64,000 bases of DNA from Azospirillum ramasamyi (GCF_003233655.1 NZ_CP029835.1:124001-188000); one strand, 5' to 3'; positions 1 through 9,275 are shown, counted from the first letter of the stretch. Notes: a model not told the origin generated them from the sequence alone. Translations and numbers: made by a program.

Positions 1-375
1 GATCAAATTCAGATCACCCAAGGGGATCGTGTCGGCATCCCAGAGAAGCAGCACATCGTCCGGAGCGGAGGGCAGGTGCAGGAGGCTGCCGATTTTCAGG
101 ATTTGCTGATAATACCAGCCAGCCCGGGAGCGGCACCCTTCCGGCATCCGCTCGGCGACATAGTCCAGATCAATGTCGGGAACCGCCACGGTTTCGGAGA
201 CCACCTCGAAACGGGGGTTGCTCACCGCCTTGAAGATGGGAGCATACTTTTCGGGAGTGACGACAACGTAACGTTCAGCCTTGATGTGCCGGGCAATGGC
301 GTGCGATGCGTGGATCCAGACGTGAATGTCCTTGAGTGTAGCAACGCAGACAACGTTTTTTATGATCTTCGCCAT
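1..375 (-). CDS. DUF6492-like protein, partial (3' end outside window)
   Basis: Open minus-strand frame that runs off the left edge, so only the first 125 codons are visible. The start is the ATG at 375, preceded by a weak purine stretch. The N-terminus reads MAKIIKNVVCVATLKDIHVW. Near residues 108-118 it carries LLLWDADTIPLGD, a D-x-D signature next to a hydrophobic strand as in nucleotide-diphospho-sugar transferase folds. This arrangement resembles the DUF6492 family, which has no assigned substrate. The neighbours are glycan-related genes on the same strand, which supports a surface-polysaccharide or glycosyltransferase-like role; that role is inferred. Confidence 0.7.
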   Translation of the reverse strand, partial: MAKIIKNVVCVATLKDIHVWIHASHAIARHIKAERYVVVTPEKYAPIFKAVSNPRFEVVSETVAVPDIDLDYVAERMPEGCRSRAGWYYQQILKIGSLLHLPSAPDDVLLLWDADTIPLGDLNLI

Positions 376-646
376 TTTTCCAACCGCATGAAGAGGTTTG
401 TGAAATATTTTATCTGCCGGTCACTGAAATTCATGAGCAATCATGCAGAATACATTGAACACATCGACAAACCATTTGAGTGAAAGAGAGTGACGTTTGG
501 CTCTTTCTGCAAAAAGAGTAGCGTAGTGTCTTCGAGAAAACCATTGCCCAAAGCCTGCGCTTAGGCACCCCCTGCTCTCCCGCCATCCTCAACCAAACGG
601 TTCGATCGGAAGCCCGAGGTCCCGGGGAGAAGCGGCGGCATCCGGG

Positions 647-1597
647 TCAGGACGATGCCCGCTGCTCCCGCAAAACCGTCAGGTCGATGACGGCGCCCAG
701 CAGGGCCACCATCACCTGGAAGGCGAGGATGCCGAATCCCAGCGCCAGCGACTGGGCGTGGGGCACGCCGACCAGATCGAGCAGGCCGACCAGCGACGCC
801 TCGCGCAGGCCGATGCCGGCGAGGGTGACCGGCATCAGCACGATCACCGACATCAGTCCGATCACGGCGCACCACACCGAAAAGGGCTGGTCGATGCCGA
901 CCGCCAGCCCCAGGGCCTGACTGCCGGCGACCGCCGCAAGCTGGACCGCGATCCCGCCGGTGATCGACAACAATGCCCGCCCAGGCCGGCGTGTCTGGTC
1001 GCGCCAGGCGTCCAGGAAGCGGCGCAACGGCCCGAGGAGCCAGGCTTCGCGCTTCGGCCCGGCCCGCCAGCCGAGCAGAGCCAGCAGCAGGGCGCGGGCC
1101 GGCGCCCAGGCCAGCAGCACGGTCGCCGCGGCCAGCCCGGACAGCACCAGCCCGACCGCGGCCAGCAACCCGTCGCCGAAGCGCGCCGATTCCACCGCCA
1201 GACCGCCGCCGGTCAGCAGCAGCAGCCCGGCAACCCCCGTCACCTTGTCGAAGGCGACGGCCGAGACGATGCGGCCGCCGTCGCCCTCTTCCCGCCCTTC
1301 GTCGCGGCTGAGCCGGTAGGCCTTCACCGCCTCCCCCGCCAGCTGGCCCGGCAGCACCAGCGCGTAGAGCTGCGCCACCAGCGTGTAGGCGAGCAGCCGC
1401 CCCGCCCGCAGTTCCGGCAGCAGCACCCGCAGCTTCAGCGCGTTCAGCACATGCATCAGGAAGAACAGCAGCCCGGCGAGCGCCATCAGCCCCGGCGACG
1501 CCATCGCCAGCACCCGCCCGACCTCCGCCACGTCGACCCGCCACAGCAGCAGGGCGACCAGCAGCGCGCTGATCAGGGCTTTCACGCCGGGACGCAT
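647..1597 (-). CDS. Lysylphosphatidylglycerol synthase TM / UPF0104 family membrane protein
   Basis: 316 residues rich in hydrophobic segments (about eight), e.g. ALISALLVALLLWRV at the N-terminus and ALGFGILAFQVMVALLGAVIDL at the C-terminus. The pattern VLPGQLAGEAVKAYRLSR near residues 83-100 is typical of the UPF0104/LPG_synthase_TM family (MprF N-terminal flippase-like domain, AglD). Members are inner-membrane proteins linked to lipid or glycan-lipid translocation. It lies with methyltransferases and a glycosyltransferase, which fits a role in moving or modifying a lipid-linked glycan. The substrate cannot be read from the sequence. Two TCATGA motifs sit just upstream of its start (1612-1625). 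Confidence 0.85.
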   Translation of the reverse strand: MRPGVKALISALLVALLLWRVDVAEVGRVLAMASPGLMALAGLLFFLMHVLNALKLRVLLPELRAGRLLAYTLVAQLYALVLPGQLAGEAVKAYRLSRDEGREEGDGGRIVSAVAFDKVTGVAGLLLLTGGGLAVESARFGDGLLAAVGLVLSGLAAATVLLAWAPARALLLALLGWRAGPKREAWLLGPLRRFLDAWRDQTRRPGRALLSITGGIAVQLAAVAGSQALGLAVGIDQPFSVWCAVIGLMSVIVLMPVTLAGIGLREASLVGLLDLVGVPHAQSLALGFGILAFQVMVALLGAVIDLTVLREQRASS

Positions 1598-1611
1598 TTA
1601 AAGATGCCTTT

Positions 1612-1625
1612 TCATGAAGTCATGA
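1612..1625. repeat. TCATGA pair (8-bp spacing)
   Basis: Two copies of the palindromic 6-mer TCATGA at 1612-1617 and 1620-1625, 8 bp apart, in the upstream region of the UPF0104 gene. The spacing equals that in the arrays around parA (9135-9176, 11681-11694) and at 46726-46739. Interpreted as an outlying member of that site family. Confidence 0.5.
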
Positions 1626-1643
1626 CGTGATGTGAAGGGATTG

Positions 1644-1730
1644 CTCCCTCTCCCGAGGCTCCCGGCGGATCTTCGATCCGCCTGGCGCCGCCAGCACAAA
1701 CGAAGTTTGTGCGAGAGGCGGGAGAGGGGG
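1644..1730. repeat. Nested palindromic intergenic element
   Basis: An outer inverted repeat (CTCCCTCTCCCG at 1644-1655 against CGGGAGAGGGGG at 1719-1730) encloses two inner hairpins, GCGGATCTTCGATCCGC (about 1665-1681) and GCACAAACGAAGTTTGTGC (about 1694-1712). The result is a cruciform-like, REP/MITE-type structure between the methyltransferase stop and the upstream membrane-protein start. It could act as a transcript boundary. No second copy was seen in this window. Confidence 0.6.
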
Positions 1731-1736
1731 GAATCC

Positions 1737-2519
1737 TCACGCCCCCGGGCGGCGGGCCAGCACGTAGATGTAGTCGCCATGCGACCAGGAGTTCAGGCGG
1801 AACAGGTGATACAGCGCCTCGGCGATGAGCCGGCGGCCGGGACCGTAGTCGCCTTCCGTGCCCTGGCCGCTGGCGGCGCCCAGCACGTTGCGGTAGAGCG
1901 GCGAGAAGAAGGGGAAGCCCCATTCCACCACCCGCTCGATCTCCAGCCCGACCGACTGGATCTTGGCCTGCAACTCGCCGCGGGCATAGTTGCGGTGATG
2001 GCCGACCGTGCGCTCGAAATCGCGCATCCGCCCCTGCAGAGTGGAAACCAGCAGGTAGCGGCCGGTCATGGCGGCGAGGTTGCGCAGGGCGGCGACATCG
2101 TCCTCGATGTGCTCGACCACGTCGGTGCAGACCACCAGGTCGAAGCGGCGGTCGAGATGGCCGGCGGCGACGTCGAGCAAACCGAACTCGGCGTTCGGGG
2201 CGCGGCGGCGGGCGACGTCGATGGCCTTGGCGGCGAAATCGAGGCCGGTGTAGCTGGCCTGCGGCTTCAGCGGCATCAGCGTGGCGAGCAGCGAGCCCTG
2301 GCCGCAGCCGACGTCGAGCAGACTGTCGTAATCCAGCGGGCGCACCATCTCGGTGACGATGCGGCGCAGATGCCGGCCGGTCGGGCCGTATTTGCGCATG
2401 TCGTTCCAGCGCCGCTCCCAGCTGTCGTCGTAATCGACGCCGCCGGGGTGATCGGCCGCAGCGGCCGGCAAGGGGGCGGCGAGGGGAGTGTTGGCGGACT
2501 TGAATGCGTCGTCGCTCAT
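1737..2519 (-). CDS. Class I SAM-dependent methyltransferase
   Basis: 260 residues starting at MSDDAFKSAN. The glycine-rich SAM-binding motif I is LLDVGCGQGSLLATL (about residues 65-79). An acidic strand end follows (YTGLDFAAKAID), and then the post-II motif FDLVVCTDVVEHIEDD. This is the UbiG/COQ3-like Methyltransf_11/23 class. Its start overlaps the stop of the upstream methyltransferase by 4 bp (ATGA at 2516-2519), so the two are translationally coupled and may act in the same pathway. The substrate is unknown; the context suggests glycan or lipid-carrier modification. Confidence 0.85.
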   Translation of the reverse strand: MSDDAFKSANTPLAAPLPAAAADHPGGVDYDDSWERRWNDMRKYGPTGRHLRRIVTEMVRPLDYDSLLDVGCGQGSLLATLMPLKPQASYTGLDFAAKAIDVARRRAPNAEFGLLDVAAGHLDRRFDLVVCTDVVEHIEDDVAALRNLAAMTGRYLLVSTLQGRMRDFERTVGHHRNYARGELQAKIQSVGLEIERVVEWGFPFFSPLYRNVLGAASGQGTEGDYGPGRRLIAEALYHLFRLNSWSHGDYIYVLARRPGA

Positions 2520-3427
2520 GCGGGCCTCCGGCGCAGGATGAATTCGTTGCAGCCCGTCGGCACGCGCGGCGGGCGGACCTCCAGCATGTCGAAGCCGAGC
2601 GCGTCCATCCGCGCCCGCACCTCGTCGGCACTGGCATATTCGTAGGGGTAGCCGCCGAGCCAGTCGGTGACGTCCACCCAGAACTCCATGCCGCGCTCCT
2701 TGCGCAACGGGTTGGAGCCGGTGATCGCCCAGGTCGCCAGGAACATCAGCGAGCCCAGCGTCCAGTCCCAGAGCTTCCGAAGGAAGCCCGGCGACAGATT
2801 GTAGACGATCTTGATCAGGGTCCAGATCGGCGATGTCCAGTGGCGGTTGTAGAGCGCCAGCACGAAGGTGCCGCCCGGCGCCACCAGCGGGGCCACCGTC
2901 TCGATCGCCGGCCACATGGAACCGGTGTGGTGCAGCGAGCCCCAGGCATAGACCACGTCGAAGCGGCCGAGCGAGCCGACGAAGCCGCTGTCCAGCGCCG
3001 AACCTCGGCGGAACTCGATGCGGTCGGCCAACTCGGGCGCGAAGCGGCCCAGGTTGCGGCGCGCCACCTCGACCCCGGTGGGGTTGACGTCGAAGCCCAG
3101 TGCGCGGCCGACGCCCAGCTTGCCGGCGGCGATGGTGAACAGGCCGGAGCCGGAGCCGACGTCGCAGAAGCTGGCATCCTTCAGCCGGTCGGTCCCGACC
3201 AGCCCCTTCAGGCTGTCGATGGCCGCCACCAGCCGCGGCTCGTCCAGCACGGTGCGCGAGTAATGGTCCCAGTTCTCGCCGAAATCGAAGGCCAGGGCGG
3301 ATGTCCCGGCCGGGGTGCCGTCCCCGCCTTCCGCCGTCTTCACCGGTTCCGCCACGCTGTCCGATCCCTTGCTGTCCGACCCGATCTGCCGCGCCGCCAT
3401 ACGCTCCCGAAAGCCGCCGGATGTCAA
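2516..3427 (-). CDS. Class I SAM-dependent methyltransferase
   Basis: 303 residues with motif I FCDVGSGSGLFTIAAGKLG (about residues 87-105), the acidic loop GFDVNPTGVEVARRN and the post-I strand FDVVYAWGSLHHTGSMW. A hydrophobic stretch after the Rossmann core (SLMFLATWAITG) may dock to membrane or lipid substrates. The ATG at 3427 gives the longest frame; an internal start at MAARQIG (3400) is possible. The stop overlaps the start of the next methyltransferase (ATGA). It is not a duplicate of that gene, since the two share only the family core. Substrate unknown. Confidence 0.82.
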   Translation of the reverse strand: MTSGGFRERMAARQIGSDSKGSDSVAEPVKTAEGGDGTPAGTSALAFDFGENWDHYSRTVLDEPRLVAAIDSLKGLVGTDRLKDASFCDVGSGSGLFTIAAGKLGVGRALGFDVNPTGVEVARRNLGRFAPELADRIEFRRGSALDSGFVGSLGRFDVVYAWGSLHHTGSMWPAIETVAPLVAPGGTFVLALYNRHWTSPIWTLIKIVYNLSPGFLRKLWDWTLGSLMFLATWAITGSNPLRKERGMEFWVDVTDWLGGYPYEYASADEVRARMDALGFDMLEVRPPRVPTGCNEFILRRRPA

Positions 3428-3476
3428 CAGGACGTCAAGCGATGCCCCTCACTCCGCCCCCCTCATTCCGCCCCCC

Positions 3477-4661
3477 TCATTCCGCCTGGGCCGGCCGGAC
3501 CCGTCCCGCCGCGGTGCGGCCGGCGAGCGACAGGTCGCGATAGGCGGCGGCGACGGCGCGCCAGGAGAAATGCTCGACCACCCGGCGGCGTCCGCCGTCG
3601 CCCAGGCGGCGGCGCAAGGGCGCATCTTCGGCCAGGCGGGCCAGTGCCGAGGCAAGCGCCGGGGTGTCGTCGGCGTCCAGCATCAGGCCGGTCTCCCCCT
3701 CCACCACCAGATCGCGGTTGCCGGCGATGCGGGTCGCCACCACGGGGAGGCCGGCGGCCATCGCCTCCAGCACCACGTTGGGCATGCCTTCGTCGCGGGA
3801 CGGGAAGACGAAGGCGTCGGCGGCGCGGTAGGCGGCCGGCAGTTCGTCGCGGCCGAGCCAGCCGCGGAAGGCGATGCGATCCGACAGGCCGAGCCGGGCG
3901 GCCTGGGCCTCCAGTTCCGGGCGGGCGGGGCCGTCCCCGACGATGGTCAGGCCGATGCCGCCGCGCGTTCCGGCGGGCAGGCTGGCGAGCGCCTCGAACA
4001 GCACGTCCAGCCCCTTCTGCCGCACCACCCGGCCGACGAACAGCAGCGACAGGCGGTCGCCGGCGGTCGCCATGTCAGGGGGCGAGAAGCGGGCGGCATC
4101 GACGCCGTTGGGGATGATGGCGACCGGCTGGTCGGGGGCGAAGCGGCGGGCGAGCTCGGCCAGCCCCTCGCTGTTGGCGACGACGGCCGAGGAGCGGCGC
4201 CACAGCCAGCCGATCACCGGCCCGGCCAGACGGTGGTAGAGCGAGATGCCGTCATACTGGAAGCCCGGCACGTCGCCGCCGCGCAGGCTGACGACATAGG
4301 GCACGCCGGACAGCGCCTTGACCATCCAGGCCGCCGGGCCGCAGGGCAGGCCGAAATAGGCGATGGTGGCGTCCGGGCGCCAGCGGGCGGCGATCCAGGG
4401 CGCCATCACCAGCGAACTGGCGAGGAAGGCCAGCATCTCCACCACCGAACTGCGGTCGCGGCGGCGGCGCAGGGTGGGGATGCGGCGGATCTCCACCCCG
4501 TCGGCCCGGCGCTCCACCCGCGGCAGGCCGCCGAAGGCGGAGGTCAGCACCAGCACCTCCTCGCCCAAGGCGGCCAGTTCGCGCGCGGTGTTGTCGGTGG
4601 CGTTGGCCGCCCCGCCGCCCAGCGGCGGAAATTCGTAATTGATCAGCAGAAGCCGCGCCAT
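3477..4661 (-). CDS. Glycosyltransferase family 4 (GT-B)
   Basis: 394 residues from MARLLLINYEFPPLGGGAA, the classic GT4 N-terminal strand and glycine loop. The C-terminal donor-binding half includes LLFVGRVVRQKGLDVLFEAL and VGDGPARPELEAQ. It also has the E-x7-E-type motif PSRDEGMPNVVLEAMAAGLPVVAT. These are hallmarks of cytoplasmic retaining glycosyltransferases acting on lipid- or polysaccharide-linked acceptors. An upstream in-frame extension to 4844 exists, but the conserved N-terminus begins at the 4661 ATG. It ends about 50 bp before the methyltransferase pair and is probably co-transcribed with it. Confidence 0.88.
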   Translation of the reverse strand: MARLLLINYEFPPLGGGAANATDNTARELAALGEEVLVLTSAFGGLPRVERRADGVEIRRIPTLRRRRDRSSVVEMLAFLASSLVMAPWIAARWRPDATIAYFGLPCGPAAWMVKALSGVPYVVSLRGGDVPGFQYDGISLYHRLAGPVIGWLWRRSSAVVANSEGLAELARRFAPDQPVAIIPNGVDAARFSPPDMATAGDRLSLLFVGRVVRQKGLDVLFEALASLPAGTRGGIGLTIVGDGPARPELEAQAARLGLSDRIAFRGWLGRDELPAAYRAADAFVFPSRDEGMPNVVLEAMAAGLPVVATRIAGNRDLVVEGETGLMLDADDTPALASALARLAEDAPLRRRLGDGGRRRVVEHFSWRAVAAAYRDLSLAGRTAAGRVRPAQAE

Positions 4662-4852
4662 GCCGCCCGCCACACTCCCCGTTCGACGAGCGCCATTGAT
4701 GGGCGGTGAGCGGCGGCGATGCAAGCGGTCAACCGGCCCCACCTGCCGCCCCGCCTGTTCCGGCCGTCGCCCGTCCTTTGCAGCGCCGGCCATCTCTGCT
4801 ACTGATCCCGCCTGTTCCGATGCGATCGGCGGCCAGTTCCTCAACCGGGGCG

Positions 4853-6436
4853 ATGCGGTATTCCATGCACATCCAGCAAGCCTTCGCCACCGCGCTCGGG
4901 TTCCAGCAGAGCGGCAAGACCGGGGAGGCCGCCCGGCTGTACGGCGAAATCATTGCCGCCGATCCCCAGTTCGCCCCTGCCGTCAACAATCTGGGGCTTC
5001 TGCGCGCCGATGCCGGCCAAGACGCCGAGGCGGCGGCGCTGTTCCGCCGCGCCCTGAGCCTGACGCCGAACTCGCTGAACGGCTGGATGAACCTGGGGGC
5101 GCTGCTGATCCGGCTCGGCCGGCCGGAGGAGGGGGTGCGTGCCTACCGCGCCGCGATCCGGCTGAAACCCGACCAGCCGGCCCTGCTCAACGAACTGGGC
5201 ATCCTGTTGGAACGGCTGAAACGGCCCGAGGAAGCCAGCGACGCCTTCGGCTGCGCCTTCGCCCTGGCGCCCGACGATGCGGAGATCACCAACAACCACG
5301 GCGCCATGCTGCGCATAGCCCACCGGCTGGACGAGGCGGCGGCGCTGTTCCGCCGCGCCATCGCGCTGAACCCGCAACATGCCGGGGCCTACAGCAATTT
5401 GGGGTCCACGGTGAAGGACAAGGGCGCCTTCTGGGAGGCTCTGCTGGCCTTCCGGCGGGCGACCCAACTGGCTCCCGACTTTGCCGGCGCCCATTGGAAC
5501 CAATCCCTGGTCCGGCTGCTGCTGGGCGATTTCGTCCAAGGATGGCGCAGCTATGAATGGCGCTGGAAGCATGGCCGCCTGCCCTCGCCGCAACGCAGTT
5601 TCGTCCAGCCGCGCTGGGACGGGTCGCCGCTGAAGGGGCGGCGGCTGCTGGTCTATTGGGAGCAGGGCTTCGGCGACGTGCTGCAGTTCGTCCGCTATCT
5701 GCCGCTGCTGGCACAGGCAACCGGTGGAACGTCCGGCGGACAGCCGATCTATCTGGAGTGCCAGCAGGCATTGCTGCCGCTGCTGCGCCGCCTGCCCGGC
5801 ACCATCGCGGTGGAGACCGGCGGGCCGCTGCCCGACTTCGATGTGCAGATCCCCGTGCTGAGCCTGCCGGCGCTGTTCGGCACCCGGCTGGAAACCGTTC
5901 CGTCCCGCGTTCCCTACCTGTCGGCGGAGCCCGAACTGGCGGCGCGCTGGGGCGAGCGGCTGAAGGAGGTGGGCGGGCTGAAGGTGGGCATCGTCTGGGC
6001 GGGATCGCCGACCCACGGCAACGACCGCAACCGCTCCATCGGGCTGGCCCCCTTCGCCCGGCTGGCCGGCATCCCCGGCGTCAGCCTGGTTTCCATCCAG
6101 AAGGGGCCGACCGAAGCACAGGCGGCGACCCCGCCCGGCGGCTTCCCCCTGCTGAACCTGTCGCCCGACATCAGGGATTTCGCCGACACCGCCGCCATCA
6201 TGGCCGGCCTCGATCTGGTGGTCTGCGTCGACACCTCCGTCGCCCATCTCGCCGGCGCCCTCGGCATCCCGGTCTGGGTGCTGGTCCCCTTCGCCCCCGA
6301 CTGGCGCTGGATGCTCGACCGCGAGGACAGTCCCTGGTATCCCACCATGCGCCTGTTCCGGCAGGACCGCCCCGGTTCCTGGGACGGCGCCATGGACCGC
6401 CTGGAGCGCGCCCTGCGCGAGCGCGCCGCCGGATAA
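4853..6436 (+). CDS. TPR protein with GT9-like C-terminal domain
   Basis: About 527 residues. The N-terminal half holds six or so tetratricopeptide repeats (e.g. PAVNNLGLLRADAGQDAEAA, AGAYSNLGSTVKDKGAFWEA). The C-terminal half has a GT-B heptosyltransferase-like fold: EQGFGDVLQFVRYLPLL, VGIVWAGSPTH, then DTAAIMAGLDLVVCVDTSVA and GALGIPVWVLVPFAPDWRW. Such TPR-GT9 fusions are common in Azospirillum-type genomes and are presumed protein or polysaccharide glycosyltransferases. A paralogue lies at 12427-13863. The start is uncertain (4820, 4853 or 4865); 4853 follows a GGGG stretch. Confidence 0.8.
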   Translation: MRYSMHIQQAFATALGFQQSGKTGEAARLYGEIIAADPQFAPAVNNLGLLRADAGQDAEAAALFRRALSLTPNSLNGWMNLGALLIRLGRPEEGVRAYRAAIRLKPDQPALLNELGILLERLKRPEEASDAFGCAFALAPDDAEITNNHGAMLRIAHRLDEAAALFRRAIALNPQHAGAYSNLGSTVKDKGAFWEALLAFRRATQLAPDFAGAHWNQSLVRLLLGDFVQGWRSYEWRWKHGRLPSPQRSFVQPRWDGSPLKGRRLLVYWEQGFGDVLQFVRYLPLLAQATGGTSGGQPIYLECQQALLPLLRRLPGTIAVETGGPLPDFDVQIPVLSLPALFGTRLETVPSRVPYLSAEPELAARWGERLKEVGGLKVGIVWAGSPTHGNDRNRSIGLAPFARLAGIPGVSLVSIQKGPTEAQAATPPGGFPLLNLSPDIRDFADTAAIMAGLDLVVCVDTSVAHLAGALGIPVWVLVPFAPDWRWMLDREDSPWYPTMRLFRQDRPGSWDGAMDRLERALRERAAG

Positions 6437-6492
6437 GACCGGATAGGGTTGGCTTCACGCTTCAAATCGATTCCGATTCTACGCGATCCGCT

Positions 6493-7302
6493 CTAAAGGG
6501 GAGCGTAGGGGCTGTCGCGGTGGACCATCACCAGATCGACCTGCCACATCCGCTCGTCACCGGGACGGTAGAGGGGATCGACGATGTCCCAGACCTGGAA
6601 ACCGTAAGGCGCCATGGCGTCGATGATGCGAGGCAGGCGAGCATCGTTGCCGGCCACCGTCGCCTCGATCACGAAGACGGCGTCCGGCCGCATCAGGGTG
6701 ACGGCGCCGGCCAGCACCTCCAACTCCAGACCATCGACATCGATCTTCACCAGCATCGGCCCGGCATAGCGGCCTTCGGCACACAGGGTGTCGAGCGAGA
6801 CGCCGGGCACGCTGCGCAGGTCCGGTTGGGCATCCGCGCCCTCCGGAACGACGAAGGAGTAGAGCCGATTATCGGAAACCGCCAGCGGGACCATGCCATC
6901 CCGGCTGGTGACGGCGGCGATGCGGTACTCGGCGCTGCGCAGTTGCCCGCACAGGGCCTGCAGGGCGGACTCGTTCTCGACCACCGGTTCGATCAGCACA
7001 TGGTGGGAGTCGGGAAAAACCTCGTAAAGCGGCGGAGTGCCGGTCTGGGCGCCGACATCGATCACGGTGGCGGGACGGAAGCCCCGGTCGCGCAGGAGCG
7101 CAAGCGTCTTGTGCTTGCTCTGGCGAACCATTGTCCGCTGGGAGCGGATCAGCCCCAGCAGCGTCGCCGCCATCGGATTGCCTGGGCTGACCCGGAGGAT
7201 GGCGCGATAGAACTCTTCCGCCCGTTCAAGATCCCCGGAGAGATGGACATCGAAGGCGATCTTGAGGCCATCAGCGATGCTCACGGCGTCTCGGACTCCC
7301 AC
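6493..7302 (-). CDS. FkbM family methyltransferase
   Basis: 269 residues. An N-terminal TPR-like segment (LKIAFDVHLSGDLERAEEFYRAIL) is followed by an FkbM-type core: VIDVGAQTGTPPLYEVFPD for SAM binding, HHVLIEPVVEN, and VKIDVDGLELEVLAGA with the conserved acidic pair. FkbM enzymes are usually O-methyltransferases on sugars or polyketides and often sit in glycan clusters. It converges with the TPR-GT gene at 4853-6436. Catalytic class is confident; the substrate is not. Confidence 0.85.
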   Translation of the reverse strand: MGVRDAVSIADGLKIAFDVHLSGDLERAEEFYRAILRVSPGNPMAATLLGLIRSQRTMVRQSKHKTLALLRDRGFRPATVIDVGAQTGTPPLYEVFPDSHHVLIEPVVENESALQALCGQLRSAEYRIAAVTSRDGMVPLAVSDNRLYSFVVPEGADAQPDLRSVPGVSLDTLCAEGRYAGPMLVKIDVDGLELEVLAGAVTLMRPDAVFVIEATVAGNDARLPRIIDAMAPYGFQVWDIVDPLYRPGDERMWQVDLVMVHRDSPYAPL

Positions 7303-7680
7303 GCTGGCCGCCGCATGCGCAGTTCCATTTCCAAGACCGGGTCGGGGAGGATTCGCACAGGGCGTTGTTTGGACGGTGAATTATAAAAGTGCCGCGCCGG
7401 AATGAACCGGCACGGCACAGTTTCGGCTGGAACCCTTTCCCGGGTCCATACAAACACTTGATGATATTTGCCCATTTATTCAAGCTCGTTCTCGCTCCAC
7501 GGCCAGGTTTCCGCTTCGCGCACCCCGCATTTCCTGCAATGCGGAGCGGCAGGCTAAGCCTTTGGCTTGCCCTTTCCCACCAAACGCCGCATTCCGCAGG
7601 ATGATCGGTTGCGACTCGGCTTGCCAGCGGCGGGGCGCCATGGGATGAAGCGCGTCCCCTTGTGCCGACCGGTCCGCGCC
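7303..7680. other. Intergenic region with a GC hairpin
   Basis: No convincing gene. It contains the imperfect inverted repeat GTGCCGCGCCGG / CCGGCACGGCAC at about 7388-7417, followed by ACAGTTTC. This could be a terminator-like hairpin between two divergently transcribed genes. An AT-rich patch (about 7450-7490) may hold promoters for either side. Confidence 0.4.
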
Positions 7681-9084
7681 ATGCCACGCCCAGCCTCCGA
7701 CGCCACCCTTCAGGCCGCCCTTCAGGCCGCGCTCGACGCCGAACGGGCGGGGGACCGCGAGACCGCCAGGACGCTCTGCCTCCGGCTGCTGGAGCAGGCT
7801 CCCACCGGCCGGCAGGCGCCGGCGGCGCATGACGCGCTCGCCAGGATTCTGGTCAGCCACGACATGGCGGCGGCGGCCGTCCATGCGCTCGCCGCCTGGC
7901 GGCTGGCGCCCCAGGATCCGACCCGCCGGTCCAACCTTTGGCAGTTGCTGACCCATCTCGGCGAGGCCGGCGACGTCGCCCGCTTCCAGGGACGGGAGGA
8001 CTGTGTCGGGCTGGTGGCGCTGGGCAACGCGCTGCGCCGCGACGGGCAGGCGCTGCGGGCCGAGCGGGCCTATCGCCGGGCGCTGGAACTGTATCCGGAG
8101 GTGTCCTTCACGCTGAGCCGGCTGGCCTGCCTGTGCGCCGAACAGCAGCGGCTGGAGGAGGCCGACGCCCTGTTCGCCCAGGCGGCCGAACGCCATGGCG
8201 GACGCGACGCCGTCACCCGCACCGATCCCGCCTTCCTCCAGTCCCTTCGCGAGGCGCCGCCGCCCGCCGGCATCCGCGCCACCATCCAGGAGGGCGCCGG
8301 GGCCGCCGCCCGGCCGCTGGTGGTCTATGCCTGCTGCGACGCGGTCTATGCGCGCAAGTTCCTGCCGACCATGGTGCGCTCCATCGCCGAGGACAGCGGG
8401 CTCGACTGCGCCATCGCCCTGCATCTGGTTAACCCCGATGCCGAGGCCGAGGCGACGGTGGCGGCCCTGGCCGCCGCCCACGGCGCCGACCGCTTCATCA
8501 TCCTGCGCGAGACCATCGACCTGTCGCCGCTGGGCGGCAATGCCAAGACCTATTACGCCTGCAGCCGCTTCCTGGTGCTGCCCGACCTGCTGGTCCGCTG
8601 GCGGCGGCCGGTGCTGATGCTGGACGTCGACCTGCTGGCCATCCGCGACCTGAACCCGCTGCTGGCGACCTCCGCCCGGTCCGACCTGGGCATGATGAGC
8701 CATGCGCTGAAGCGGCTGGACATCTGGAGCCTGCTCTATGCCGATGTGCTGCACATCCGGCCGACCGCGGGAGCGCTGCGCTTCCTCGACCTGACCCGGC
8801 GCTACATCCGCCACTTCCTCGACCGCGGCCTGCCGGTCTGGTTCCTCGACCAGGCGGCGCTCGCTGCCGTGCATCTGGCCGGCTTCACGGCGGAGGCGGC
8901 ACCGCGCCTGACCGTCTATCCGGCCGACATCCACAGCAGCACGGTGATGGTCGACGGCGAGGGCCGGTACTGGACCGACGACAGCGCCTATTTCTATTCG
9001 GTCCGCGCCACCGGCGGCGGCCAGCATGCGGTGCACCGGCTGAAGCGCCGCGCCGGCACCACCGCCGAGGTCAAGCAGGGCTGA
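7681..9084 (+). CDS. TPR-containing putative glycosyltransferase (GT-A-like, D-x-D)
   Basis: 467 residues from MPRPASDATLQ; an upstream in-frame extension to 7567 looks non-coding. Residues 1-200 form TPR-like helical repeats (VALGNALRRDGQALRAERAY, FTLSRLACLCAEQQRLEEAD). The C-terminal part begins PLVVYACCDAVYARKFLP. It carries RPVLMLDVDLLAIRDL, a D-x-D placed as in GT8-like nucleotide-sugar-binding folds. It sits beside ParA and two other TPR-glycosyltransferases. Likely a cytoplasmic glycosyltransferase; acceptor unknown. Confidence 0.7.
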   Translation: MPRPASDATLQAALQAALDAERAGDRETARTLCLRLLEQAPTGRQAPAAHDALARILVSHDMAAAAVHALAAWRLAPQDPTRRSNLWQLLTHLGEAGDVARFQGREDCVGLVALGNALRRDGQALRAERAYRRALELYPEVSFTLSRLACLCAEQQRLEEADALFAQAAERHGGRDAVTRTDPAFLQSLREAPPPAGIRATIQEGAGAAARPLVVYACCDAVYARKFLPTMVRSIAEDSGLDCAIALHLVNPDAEAEATVAALAAAHGADRFIILRETIDLSPLGGNAKTYYACSRFLVLPDLLVRWRRPVLMLDVDLLAIRDLNPLLATSARSDLGMMSHALKRLDIWSLLYADVLHIRPTAGALRFLDLTRRYIRHFLDRGLPVWFLDQAALAAVHLAGFTAEAAPRLTVYPADIHSSTVMVDGEGRYWTDDSAYFYSVRATGGGQHAVHRLKRRAGTTAEVKQG

Positions 9085-9134
9085 TGCCGGGCCCGGCCTT
9101 CGGCAGGCGGACGGCAGCCTCAAGAAACAACAGG

Positions 9135-9176
9135 TCATGATTTCATGAATCATGATTTCATGCTTCTTCTTCATGA
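9135..9176. repeat. TCATGA array upstream of parA
   Basis: Perfect TCATGA copies start at 9135, 9143, 9150 and 9171, with an imperfect TCATGC at 9158; steps are mostly 7-8 bp. The array lies 100-140 bp upstream of the ParA start. It resembles the heptad arrays bound by omega-type RHH proteins in delta/omega partition systems, although the motif differs. Candidate parS/operator site. Confidence 0.6.
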
Positions 9177-9275
9177 CGTGAAACCACTTCCATCTTTCCT
9201 GATCTTGCGTGTAAATCCGCGAAGCTCCCGCTCGGGGCAGCGTTTTTCCCATCCTCCGCTACCGGGAACCACCGC

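Noticed and set aside
76-483. A 135-residue plus-strand ORF at the left edge
   Set aside because: It is the complement of the DUF6492-like minus-strand gene, whose frame has clear protein features.
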